Source: Dacryopinax spathularia
Taxonomy: Eukaryota; Basidiomycota; Dacrymycetes; Dacrymycetales; Dacrymycetaceae
NCBI GenBank assembly: GCA_037974965.1
Contig: JBBPFI010000011.1
Coordinates: 558,001 to 622,000 of the forward strand
Direction: 5' to 3'
Length of the DNA stretch: 64,000 nucleotides
Shown here: one piece after another, positions 51,998-62,712 of the stretch
Layout of the letters: each line of letters starts with the position of its first letter
Position numbering within the stretch: position 1 is the first letter of the stretch
The notes under the pieces: generated by a model
What the model saw: the letters and a program-made list of their open reading frames with translations, nothing else
Told to the model about the DNA's origin: nothing
Database searches by the model: none
Made by a program: the position numbers and the translations under genes

Positions 51998-53440
51998 TCA
52001 AACCCCGAAGCTCATTCTCAGCTCCCTTTCGAGGTCGTTGACTCCCTCATCTTCCTTCTCAGGCTTCTCAGGCTCTTCAGTCTTCTCCTTCTCGCATCTC
52101 TCACAATTACACTCCACGCCCCACTCCTTGAGCGCTTGCTTGCGCTGTTTGTATGGCCAAGCCGGGTTGACGTATGTCACTGTTAGCTCTTCCCCCGGCT
52201 GGATCGCACGATTCGCCACCAAGGCGATCCGCGAACTGGGATACTTCTGCGCCTGGCCGGCAGGAGGATGCTTCACCGCCATGTTCGGAACGCAGCTGTG
52301 GTTCAGATGAGAATGAAGGAGGAACAGACCGCCATGCGAGTCCAGATCTACAGCTCCGTCAGATGAGGTCCAAGGGCTTCATAATCTCAAACTCACTTAA
52401 CGACACCCTGCCCAATCCCCGCAGGAAGCCCCTATACGAGAACAGCTCCTCAAGCACGTCCTCCGGCATAGACTTCTTGACGATCTTCTTGACCCTCGCC
52501 TGACCGGCTTTGTCCGTCTCCGGCGGGTGGAGCGTGGTAATGAAATGGTCGTAAGCCATATTCCATAACGCCCTATGCCTCTCCTGCGCAAACTCCCACT
52601 CCGGCAGCGTCTTCGCCCTTTCCTCCTGATCGAGGGTCGCGAACGTCCCCCAAGCCTCTAGCATCTCCCGCCCTTCAGTCTCACTCTTCTCCCATGCAGT
52701 CATAATCTTCGCCACTGCCAAGGAGAGCGCAAGGACGGCACGCCAACGCTCCTTTCGTGTGAAGGCGAGCAGGTCCTTCGATGGAGGGTTGCGGCCTCGA
52801 CAGAGGAGCGGATGTCCGGCTTGCTGTGCACGGTTTAGGCAGAGTCGAGAGCAGAAGACTGCGTTGCAGCCGTAGGTCTCGGCGGGGCATGACACCGACA
52901 GAGTCGGTCGTGCGGGAAGGAAAGGCAGAGCGCAGTGCTGACAGGCGCCTCCCTGCTGTTGCAGGTCGTAGATATCCCTGGTAAACAGACAATCAAGCTT
53001 GAGAAGGAGAGCAGATCGAGTCGTGGGACGTACCAATCTGGAGCATGCACAAAAGGATCCTCGCGCCAGAGCACCTCCCCTTCCTCAATAGGCGCCTTAG
53101 CTACCAGCCCCTTCCCCTTCTCCTCGCTAATGAAAACCGCCTCTACCTTCTTCGTAAACGCAGAGATATCAAGATGCGGGTTAAGCTTCGATGCCGGGTA
53201 TTTGCTGTTGGTATCTTTTTTATGGGTAGTCTTGCCATTGCTCGAAGCGGCGCCGGCGGGCAGCGTCAACCCTTGAGCCTGCAGGATCTTCTTGAAGCGC
53301 TTTTCGGAAACTGTCCATTCTGGATGCTCCTTCAGCAGAATAGCATGTAGTTTTGCAGCCCCCAGGTCGGGCTTGGACGCTCGGAGTGCTTTTACGACGG
53401 GGATTAGGTCATCGTCCGAGGGCGAGGTGGGCGTGGACAT
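51998..53440 (-). CDS. SET5: SET-domain methyltransferase, Set5-like
   Basis: Three exons: 53440-53034, 52977-52397, 52347-51998; 445 residues. The SET domain is split by an insertion, as in SMYD/Set5 proteins: first half VEAVFISEEKGKGLVAKAPI and EEGEVLWREDPFVHAPDW, then a Cys/His cluster like MYND (CQHCALPFLP to GHPLLC), then LFLLHSHLNHSCVPNMAV with the catalytic NHSC block, ANRAIQPGEELTVTYV, and a post-SET-like CNCERCEKEK. Yeast Set5 methylates histone H4 lysines. An N-terminal helical region (VVKALRASKPDLGAAKLHAI) is shared with fungal Set5-like proteins. Its stop and that of the deacetylase are 144 bp apart, convergent. LYS2 lies upstream on the same strand, 159 bp away. Confidence 0.88.
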
Positions 53441-53599
53441 GTCAGGAATTACAGTACAAGCCCCGCACTCTCAAGGGACCTGTGATTTTTGCCTCGTGAG
53501 CGCGAGCGCTAATTTCCGACTCATTCTAACAGATTCAGATAGTATTCCAGTATATTCTACAGTAAATCGACCATTATGGTCGCACAACGTATTTTTGGT

Positions 53600-56500
53600 C
53601 TACATGCCCGATCGGCCAATAGCCTTCACAGACCCATTCGCCAAATCGAGCTTGGGCAGAGGCTTGCCCCTGCTCTCCGTTGGCGGCTCTAAGAACCCAG
53701 TCGCGACGAGCCAAGCAAGATACTTGCCCATCAGCTCCTCATCCACCGTCATCCCATCCCTCGAATTGTTCCTCCTAAGCAGGTCGACCGTATTGCTATC
53801 GCTCAGCTCGGGAGCTTTAGTGCTGGTGGGAAGGTCGTCCAGGACGAAATGCAGAAGTGGGAAGAGCGCGTTATCCTGCACTTGGAGGACGTGCGCTTCG
53901 AGTTTTCTCCGCCAGGTGAGGTACTCGATCTGCTTGACGTTGTAGCCGTACCGCGCGAGCGAGAGGAGGAGGTCGTTGAACCGCACAGGAGGATGTGCGG
54001 TGACGTGCAGGACAGGGAACGCGTTGTCCTGGACGTCGATAGCGGAAAGCGCAGTGATCCGCGCAACATGGTCCACAGGAACCATATTGATGGTGTTGTT
54101 GATATCCGGTACGAGACCCAGCTGAATACTGCCCTTGACCAAGCGCCAGATGAAGTCGTCCGTGTTCGTGACGGCCGTCTGCGAGTGTCCGACAACATAC
54201 CCAGGACGAACGATATGTCCGCGCAGACCACGCTTACCAGCCTCCATGAGCAGCTTCTCCGACACCCACTTGGACTGACCATATCCCGTCTTCAACCCCG
54301 TGCGTGCGCCTTCCAGATCATCGCTTTCCGGTACGCCGGTCCGATCGCCTTTCGCCAGCGAGTCCGACAGGCGGACATAGTGCTCCGTATCAATCGCAGA
54401 AGTAGACGACACAAGCGAGAGCGCTTTCGGTTTGTTGGTCGAAGCGAGCTCCAGCGCCGTCAAGGTCGACAAGACGTTCGCCGCCCTCAGCTTCGAGTAG
54501 GGAAAGACCCAATGCACCAGGGCGCCGTTATGCAGCACCGCATCGGCCTCATTCGCGATCTTGTCCCATAGCGGGAGGGACAGGCCGAATTTGTCCTCCG
54601 CAAGGTCGCCCCTGACTACTTGGAGCCGGCCGTCGCTGACCCATTTCTCGTCCCATACCCCGCGGCTCGCACTGCCTTCCCTTAGCCGTTCGAGGGCTTT
54701 GGCATCGTCTTTTGCCCGGACGAGGCAGATGACCTTGGCTACTCGCTCGGGCCGAGCGAGCAGATCGGCCAGGATGAACGCGCCCAGGAAGCCCGTCGCG
54801 CCAGTGAGGAACACCGTAAGTTTCTTGCTGGCGAAGTCCTTCGGCAGTGGTGCGTAAGAGCGCCTGAGCTCGGAGACGAGAGCGTCAAAGTCTTTCGAGT
54901 AGTCGTCTGGAGCTGTCGTGCCGCCACTGGCCGCAGCAGTCTTCCCGTTCGTCCGGGTCTTCGTCTTCTCCGGCGCATCGTCCTTCGCCAGCCCCAGATC
55001 AGCCTGCCGTAGCTGGTCGACCTCTTCCGCAAGGCCCGCGATCGTCGGCCGGTCAAAGACGAGCCCCAGCGGGACCTCGATCGCATACGTCTTGCGGATC
55101 TCGAATATGAGCCTCGTAGCGAGGATCGAGTGCCCTCCCAAATCAAAGAAGTTCTCGTCCAGCGAGATGGGGAGCGAAGGGGACGGCAGCAAGCGCGCCC
55201 AGATATCGTGTATCATCTTCTGCGTCGGGGACATGTCGGACTGCGCGGCCGCTGTGTCGCCCGCTGCGGCCGCCGTGTCCGGGAAGGGCAGGGCGGGCTT
55301 GTCGATCTTGCCGTTCGGGTTGAGCGGCATGCGGGAGAGAGGGACAAACAGGGAAGGGATGGAATAGCTCGGCAGCTTCTTCCTGAGGTGCTCGCGGATG
55401 TCCCTGATCAGACGCCTGTACCGCCGCCCATTGGCGAGCAGCACCCCGTCTTCGACCTCCTTGGGCACGTCGCTCTCCCACTCGTCGATCCCGCCCATAG
55501 GCACAAAATAGCTCACGAGCACCTTCTCCTCGTTCTTGTCCCTCCGCACGAGCGTGACGTTCTCCCTGACCGCAGGATGCTGCGCCAAACACGTATCGAT
55601 CTCGCCCAACTCGATCCTAAACCCGCGGATCTTGACCTGGTCGTCTGCCCTCCCTGTGCACTCCACGAGCCCAGAAGGCAAATACCGCCCCAGGTCGCCC
55701 GTGCGATACATCCTGTCCCTTACGCCCTTCCAGTACTTCCTCGCAGGCCCCTGGATCGTATCGGGCCACTGGACGTCGGCCGCAAACCAATTATAGACAA
55801 ACTTCTCCCGCGTGCTCTCCGCGTCCAAGTACCCCTCCGCGAGCCCGCTCGACCGGACGTACAGCTCGCCAATTTCGCCGACGGAACATTGGACTTCTCT
55901 GTTGTTCCTGTCTACCACGAGCAGCTGGACATCGACCATCCCCTGGCCGGCAGGGATGATCTCCTTCATATCCTGCAGCGCGGCCGGGTCCTCGGCACGG
56001 CTAGCGATCTCGTAGTACGACACAGCCCGCTGCGTCTCCGTCGTCCCGTACATATTGACGATCCTGACATTCGGCGCCAGCCCTTGCAAGCGGAGGCAGT
56101 CCTTTTTGGTAAGGATGTCGCCGACGAAGAAAGCGTTCCTCAGCTCGGGCATCTGCGCGCTCGCCTGCGCTGAGAGCAGCTGGCCCATAGCGGGTGTGAG
56201 GTGCGTAACGGTCACGCCCGTATCGCGCATCCATTCTGCCAGTCGCCCGGGAGTGCCAATATCGTCCGACGTCGGTACCCAGAGCTCCGCGCCCAGAAAG
56301 AGCGGGGTGAAGATATCCCGCTGGATCGGGTCGTGCGCTATACCCGACAGCATCGTATATTTCGATGCGGAGGAGAGGTTGAACCGCTCCGCCATCCAGG
56401 GGAAGAAATGCGTCAGGGAGAAATGTCGGCCAATCACGCCTTTGGGGATACTCGTCGACCCAGAGGTGAAGGACAGAGTGCCGATCGAGTCCGGGCCTAG

Positions 56501-57170
56501 GACGATATCGGGGTTCTCGCCCGAGCGGGGGACGAAGGGCGCGAGGATGTCCTGGCTTGCGTTGGTTGGGTCGGGCCCGCCTCGTACGCCGGTGGGGGAG
56601 AGGGAGACGGCGGGGACTTCGACGCGTATGTCGAGCTCGTCCGTGATGTAGTCTCGCACTGTGGGGGCGATCTTGCCCGCGCCGGAGAGGACGACGAGCC
56701 CGCGGGGCTTGGCTACTTTGAGGTAGATGATTTGTCTTGCAGGTGGGTATGCAGGGTCTGCACACGCAAGCAAGCTTCGTATCAGCTATTGCACCATCAA
56801 GGAGAGCCGAGAACGCACCGATGACGGAGAACGTCGCGCCTGCCTTGAGCACCGCCATGACAGCCACAACGAGCTCGACACTCCTATGCGCATAAACCAT
56901 AACGACCTCCTCCTGCCTCACGCCTCCCTGAACCAAACAATGCGCCAAAATATTGCTCGCCCTCCATATCTGCTCATACGTATAAACGACCTTCTCCTGC
57001 TCTGTCCCCTTCTGACCCGGCTGAAGCGGGAGACACTGGACGACGCAGGTCTTGTTTGGGTGGGCGACGGCGTTTTGGGAGAATATGTCGGTTATTGCCC
57101 CTACCCAGCCGCACCAGTGGAGGTCGGCGCGCGGGTCGGGGAGGACGGTGGACTGCTCTGGCGACGCCAT
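53600..57170 (-). CDS. LYS2: L-2-aminoadipate reductase (Lys2), short N-terminus
   Basis: Two exons, 57170-56819 and 56757-53600, give 1,169 residues. Adenylation domain: LPDPRADLHWCGWVGAI, FSVIDPAYPPARQIIYLKVA, GTLSFTSGSTSIPKGVIGRH, VNMYGTTETQRAVSYYEI and DQVKIRGFRIELGEID. Carrier domain: FFDLGGHSILATRLIFEIRK, with the phosphopantetheine Ser near 660. Reductase: VFLTGATGFLGAFILADLL (near 770) and GYGQSKWVSEKLL. The enzyme turns alpha-aminoadipate into its semialdehyde with ATP and NADPH, a step of fungal lysine synthesis, after activation by Lys5. Known fungal Lys2 proteins are about 1,400 residues, with some 200-230 residues ahead of the adenylation domain. Here the ATG lies directly before that domain, and I find no upstream exon with the missing part. 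The downstream enzyme looks whole. Confidence 0.93.
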
Positions 57171-58254
57171 CGAAGTAGATGTCTAAGATACCAGATGCTT
57201 AAGCCCGGGGGAAAAAGACCAGTATGAAGTCAAGCTCAGATGTGAGAAATCCGGAGTTGGGCCGTCGATGAACAGCAACACCGGTAGCGTGCGCCGAGTC
57301 AGGCAGTAGTGGTGGACCCTTGACAGAACATTTTGTGGTCTTTTGCACTCGGCCGACCCGACAAACCCCTGCACAGCCCCCAAGCCCTCCACAAGCCAGT
57401 GCTCGGAGAATGCCGACCCAAAGTGGCGTAACGGCTTTTGCCCTTAATCTCTGACGGACAGCGCGCTTCGTTGCCTCCGACATCGTGATGGACACGTCTT
57501 CTGCCAGCAAAGACTTCCAGAAGCCAACAACTCAGTCCCCCCTTCCCGTGTCTTCCTCGGCTATGACCTGCGCTGGCTTCTGAGGCCTTTTCTATCAAAG
57601 GACTTATCGGGCCAGTCAGAGTGCGCGTATTTGTGGCACACAGGTTTTGAGCCGCGCGGTCACAGAAAACGCGAAAACGCGAACGGCGGAATCTTCCTCT
57701 GCTAGCCTATCTTGCTCTGCTCTGCCGTCGCTGCTTTTTCTCTTGATGTTCTACGCTGATGTGATTCTTACTGCTTTGATCTGCTTGCATTTTGAAAGAT
57801 CTGGAATAGAAGTCCGGAGCTCGTCATTTTCCTGGCGTATCACGCGCTGCATCATCCACCAGCAAAAAATCGCCAGGCGGTACCAGCGAATCAACAACTT
57901 GAAGACAACGCACTTCGCTGATTTACGTGTTCTACCATACCGCAAAGCCTTCTACCGTTCTTCTGTGCTCGGCGGCTCGAACTCGCCGACAACCGGAACG
58001 TCGAACTCCACCAGCCGCTCCGGTCCCTTCCTCTCGGTCATCTACTTATCAGGATGGCTGCGCCGTCGCCGCATTCTCGCATTCTTTGACTCTTGATGAG
58101 CTTGCTCGGGAGAATCCGTTGGCGAACCCTTGATGGATCGCTGGTTGATGACGTGGCCTGTTGCTGTCGGATAAGGTGGGACTAGTTGCGATAACGACCA
58201 GCGCAGTGGATATGAGCGGCTCCTTCGCCTAATCTCGTTCATCAAGAACCATTA

Positions 58255-58503
58255 TCAACGTATCCGCCACTCGGGACCATCAGCAATGATATCGGACGTT
58301 ATGTTTTGTTGTGGTTCTTGAAGCTTAGCAGGACCTTCCACTTCTGGCGATGAGATGAGGGGATGATGATCATTCCCGCCTAGCTTGGCTTGGAAGACTT
58401 CCTTTCCTGACGGTTTTTGACCATCAAATATTGTAGGGAGATCAATCGCGCTGGTAGAGTGCGACCGCTGCTCTGGCCCAATCGCTAGCTCATGATTGGT
58501 CAA
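58255..58503 (-). CDS. Possible small protein, unknown
   Basis: 82 codons, MTNHELAIGPEQRSHSTSAI to the end PEWRIR. The composition is balanced and hydrophilic (KPSGKEVFQAKLGGNDHHPL; SPEVEGPAKLQEPQQNITSD), unlike the Arg/Ser-rich chance frames around it. There is no domain, signal or intron, and no promoter evidence. It may be a small disordered protein or chance. Confidence 0.25.
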   Translation of the reverse strand: MTNHELAIGPEQRSHSTSAIDLPTIFDGQKPSGKEVFQAKLGGNDHHPLISSPEVEGPAKLQEPQQNITSDIIADGPEWRIR

Positions 58504-61500
58504 ATCCTGTTTTGCTGGTGTTCGTGCTGGCTCGATAATCTGTGATCACCGACATTTGTGCGAGTTGGTGAAGGGGAGCGCTATAATCTCGGGTCGTCAT
58601 TTCTCGTTTATTGTGGTGAACGTGCGTCATTCCAATTTCGCCGCATCATTCATCGCTAACATAATTTACGCCAGCTGTATAGATCTTCATTACCCTGGTC
58701 AATCACTCATGAACCTGTTCAATCACTCATAAGTCATAAATCAGCATCAGCACGCTCGGCCCGCTTCGGCAACCTTCTCACGCCCACCTTCTTTCCCTCC
58801 CTTCCCTCCATCCCTTTCTTCTTCCTTCTTTCATCATTGACCGCCGCTCGTCCTCCTCCCAATGATGCCAAACCCAAACCCGGGAACGAGCCAAACCCTG
58901 GCTCGGATGACCCGCGAGATGTCCCCCCTGCCCCTCTAGTCCAGGTATACTTCCCCCTAACTCTCCTGGAGCAGGAAGGGGGGAGGAACCGTTCTGTTGG
59001 GGCTGGGACGGGGCGTTTCGAGAACGGAAAGCTGATGGGAGAGTGCGCGCGGTCGTCTATCGGTTCATCAACTCTTCTATTTGTTTGGTGGATTCTTTGG
59101 ATTCTTTCTCGTCTTTCTTTCCTTTTTGCTCTACGTGTGGGGTTCGCAGGGGTGTTCGAGTGGAAAGGGCTAGGAGCTTGAGAGCCGTCGTCAGGACTAC
59201 ACCCGCTCATCCATTCGGAGTGAAAAAAGAAATAGACTCTCAATAACTCGGAAAGTCAAAATCGCCGCAAAGCGGACATCATCCCAATCGGGCAACGAGT
59301 GCAGAAGACCTGTCGAGGACCCCAGATAGTCCGGCCGCCGTCCGTCGCAGCCCAGCCTGGGCCGATCTCTGCCACTTAGGAGCGGTGCGGCGTTTGCCGG
59401 CGCTGAGGAGCGATAGGGCATTGTGCGGTTCGTATTCATTCGATGGTCCGAGACCAGTCCGAGCCCGAGACGGCTGCCACGGTTGCGGTTGCGGTTGCGT
59501 CTGCGCGGGAGGAACGCGGAATGAAGGAAGCATGAAGCGGAATGGGTTGTTGACGACCATACATTCCCTCCTCCTGCTCTTCATCTCATCCCATGTACTT
59601 AGACCAGCAGTCTATTGCTCTTGGGAACCGTCGCTCGCTCTTTGCCTGCCAACGCAAAATGCGAAAAACTCAGCAGAAGAGATAAGGAGTTCGAACTCCG
59701 AGTATCGTACCATGCGTGCGTGCGCCGATTCAGCCTCATCCGTTCAGGTTGAATCGATGGTACATGCAGCGCATCGATACAGGAATGCAGCTCATAGACC
59801 CGGTTGCGAGCGCAACCGCCGCTGCTGGGAACTGAGTTGTGTTGTGTTGTGGTAAAAGCGTGTCGAGAAAGGAAGGTCCTTTGGCCGAAAGAAGCGGGTT
59901 CGCGAGATGGCGACACACGTTGGCGGCGTGATTAGAGGGCTGCCGATCGGGCCGCGTGCTGGGTTCGTTATCGGCTGAAAGAGGGGATATGAGAGCGGCT
60001 GGGGGGAGGATTTCGTAATCCCTGCAGTAGTGGTTGCGCAGAAGAGCGGTCTCTTCTCGGTTGTGTGAATGCTTGTATTATGAAGGAAGAATGGCGGCGA
60101 GAATTTCGCCGCTCAGCGGGCGACCTACCCTAGTTATCGATTTATACAGTTGTGGTAATATCGGATACCGTTCGGTCACGCGTGTGTTGATGGACTGCAC
60201 ACGTTCATGGGCGCGACCTCGAGGCAAGTGACTGTAAGAAGCTAGGACGTGGAGCGGTCCGGTGCGAAGCGGCCACAGCAACATCGTACACTTAGTTTCC
60301 ATCAGCTGTTGTGCAGTTCCTGTTCGGGCGATGATCCGCGACATCCGAACCAGAGCAGACTGGTTTGCAATCCGGGAGACGTAGAGAAGATTCCAGGAAT
60401 CAGGAATGAAGATTTGATTCATGTGTTTCGATCTTGATTTTGTGTTTGATAGGGCAGCGCACCTTAGTCAGGCACGACGATGGATGGATTGTAACGCAGG
60501 GCGGTGCTCGATCTTCGGGTCGATGGTGAGGAGCGGAAAACAGGAAAAAGTCGCGGAAGATCTTGGGTCGAGCTCGTCATCGGCTCATCGGTTCATCGGG
60601 GCTATGTGGGTCGTCCATCGCTCGATGACCGCGGTGAGCTTCCCGTACTTTGGGTCCCGCACGTGGCGTAAAGTGGGATGTAAGTTGGGCGGCGCGGCCG
60701 TGAAAACGCGGAAGAAGAATGGGCTGAACCCTTTGGGTTCGCTGCCGAGAATGGCTCAGCACAAAGAGGAAGGGCGGGATGAGCTAAAACATGCTGATGT
60801 GATGAGGGACGGCGCGCCTCGAACATTTCATCCGACATTTCGGGGTCCTCACGCACCTGCTTCTCGTTTTCCCATCAACGCCCGCAGCCGTTGTGCCCTG
60901 AGTCCGAGCCCATCATGCCAGACAGACACAACGGAAGGGAAAAAGGAAGAATCAAAGGGGCGAGCCAGGGCGGTGGACGAGAGGAAGCATGTCGTGCCAG
61001 GAGATCGGGTCATCCCGTTGCATTATTGCGCGTGAACATTTCTTAGGCTAGTGAAGCATGCGCATACATCCAGCCTTCATCCGGGCCAATCCAAACCATC
61101 TTTTCTCATCCAATACATCCCTTCGGGACCATGCATGATTCATGCTCCCATCCATGGGTTCCCACAGAACAGAGTGCGCCGCGCAAAAAAGCCAGTTAGC
61201 GCATCCGGAGTCCGGGAACGGGTTTATGGTTACGAGGCCTGTTGAGATGCGTATCCACCCACGGCAAGAAACGGCACATTCGGATCGGGGGGCGCGATGT
61301 GTGAGTCGTCGAACACGCCCCGGCCAATAATTCATTCCACCCCCACCTTGCGCCACGGCCGCCCTCTCGATTCGCCCTCAGACTGCTCCACCACCGTCCC
61401 CTACAAATACCCCGGGGACATGTCAGACATCAGAGCTGACCAACTCCGTCCCCTACCTTCCCCCTCCCCCTCCTTTCGCCCTTCGATCCCGACGGTGTTC

Positions 61501-61520
61501 TCTTCCCCCTCCAACCACCC

Positions 61521-61540
61521 CCTTCCTTCCTTCCTTCCTT
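61521..61540. repeat. (CCTT)5 microsatellite
   Basis: Five perfect CCTT units about 85 bp before the GT8 start codon, within a C/T-rich leader (61440-61600). Confidence 0.9.
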
Positions 61541-61623
61541 CGGCCTTGCTCCACCATCGGCCTTCTCTCGCCCGCCCCTCTCCACCCCGCCGCCGCCCAT
61601 AGACTGCTCGCTCCCCGTCGACC

Positions 61624-62712
61624 ATGATCCAGGCGAGGAGATTATCTGAGAGTGGAGGCCTCACTCTGCCCGCCCACCGCCATCCCCACTACCATACAGA
61701 GTCAATCTCGACTTCATTCTCTATCTCGCCCTCCCTGTCTGTCTCCGTGCCTTACTCTAATGTCTCCACCCCGACCCAGTCCGCATATACTCCCCGGTCT
61801 GGGCGTTGTGCCTGGGTTACGCTGCTGACCAAGGCGTCCTATCTCCCCGGAGTCCTCACCTTGGCGCATACATTCCGCGAAGTCGGCTCCGCATACCCGC
61901 TAGTCGTATTCTGCACCCCTCAATTACCCCCACGAGCCCGTCGCATCCTCGCCGCCCACGATATTCAGTGTCGCGACGTGCTTCCCCTTATGCCGAAGCA
62001 GGCTGGCTACGAGTGGTCGGGAGCTTTCAGGAGGTTCGAGGAGACGTGGAACAAGCTGCGCGTGTTCGAGCTCGAGGAGTACGATCGGGTGGTGCTCATG
62101 GACAGCGACATGGTCGTGCTGCGCAACATGGATGAGCTGATGACCATGCCGCTGCCGTCGCGTGAGTGGGTGGCCGCGGCGCACGTGTGCGCGTGCAACC
62201 CTCGCAAGCTGGCGCACTATCCCACAGACTGGGTGCCGAAGAACTGTGCCCACACGAGCATGCATGGTCGTGGCCTGTCGTCGCTGGCGAACCACCCCGA
62301 TAACAACCCGGCCAGCCCTCGTCCGTACGGCTCGCTGAATTCCGGCTTGGTCGTCCTCCACCCGAGCGTCAAGACAGCCGAGGCGATCCAGACTTTCCTC
62401 CACACCTCGCCGTTGGTGCCTACTTTCCAGTTTCCCGACCAGGACCTCCTCAGCGAGTTCTTCCGTGGTCGCTGGCGTCCCTTGCCTTACGTCTACAACG
62501 CGCTGAAGACGCTTAGCCAGTGCCACAGTCCCATGTGGCGCACCGACGAAGTCCGCTGCTTGCACTACATCCTCGAGAAGCCGTGGGAAAACCGCGACGG
62601 GCTCTTCCACGATATCTGGTGGGAGAAGTGGGTCGAGAGCCGGAGGACCCTCGGGGAACGCTGTGGCAAGAAGGACGAGGAATACGTCGCCCAATACGTC
62701 ACCGCAAAATGA
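61624..62712 (+). CDS. Family 8 glycosyltransferase (glycogenin/galactinol-synthase-like)
   Basis: A single exon of 362 residues, unusual in this intron-rich window. A disordered Ser/His-rich start (to about 60) precedes WVTLLTKASYLPGVLTLAHT, WNKLRVFELEEYDRVVLMDS (with the D-S-D manganese motif, DSDMVVL), SLNSGLVVLHPS, FPDQDLLSEFF and RCLHYILEKPWENRDG, whose H-x-x-x-x-K-P-W closes the UDP site. This is the order of retaining GT8 enzymes that use UDP-sugars. There is no signal peptide, so a cytosolic role is likely. The acceptor is unknown; glycogenin itself is less likely because the tail lacks the Gys1-binding end and is short. Confidence 0.92.
   Translation: MIQARRLSESGGLTLPAHRHPHYHTESISTSFSISPSLSVSVPYSNVSTPTQSAYTPRSGRCAWVTLLTKASYLPGVLTLAHTFREVGSAYPLVVFCTPQLPPRARRILAAHDIQCRDVLPLMPKQAGYEWSGAFRRFEETWNKLRVFELEEYDRVVLMDSDMVVLRNMDELMTMPLPSREWVAAAHVCACNPRKLAHYPTDWVPKNCAHTSMHGRGLSSLANHPDNNPASPRPYGSLNSGLVVLHPSVKTAEAIQTFLHTSPLVPTFQFPDQDLLSEFFRGRWRPLPYVYNALKTLSQCHSPMWRTDEVRCLHYILEKPWENRDGLFHDIWWEKWVESRRTLGERCGKKDEEYVAQYVTAK

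Larger units (their letters stand above)
57171..61623. other. 4.4-kb divergent region without a convincing gene
   Basis: Between LYS2 (-) and the GT8 gene (+). No frame has a recognisable domain. It holds a possible small ORF (58255-58503, -), a direct repeat TCAATCACTCAT near 58700 and 58721, a palindrome GGAGTTCGAACTCC (59686-59699), three GGTTGC units near 59481, a TATA-like CTACAAATACC near 61401 and (CCTT)5 at 61521-61540. It is several times longer than other intergenic stretches in the window and could house a non-coding transcript or a long regulatory region. Confidence 0.5.

Noticed and set aside
55130-56173. 347-codon open frame on + inside LYS2
   Set aside because: It is the antisense shadow of a GC-rich conserved gene; Arg/Leu/His-rich composition with no domain.
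59686-59699. GGAGTTCGAACTCC considered as a tRNA T-arm
   Set aside because: The loop would be six, not seven, bases, and no acceptor, D or anticodon arm can be drawn around it. I found no tRNA in the window.
60421-61035. 204-codon open frame on +
   Set aside because: Composition shifts along the frame and there is no domain or conserved-looking block.
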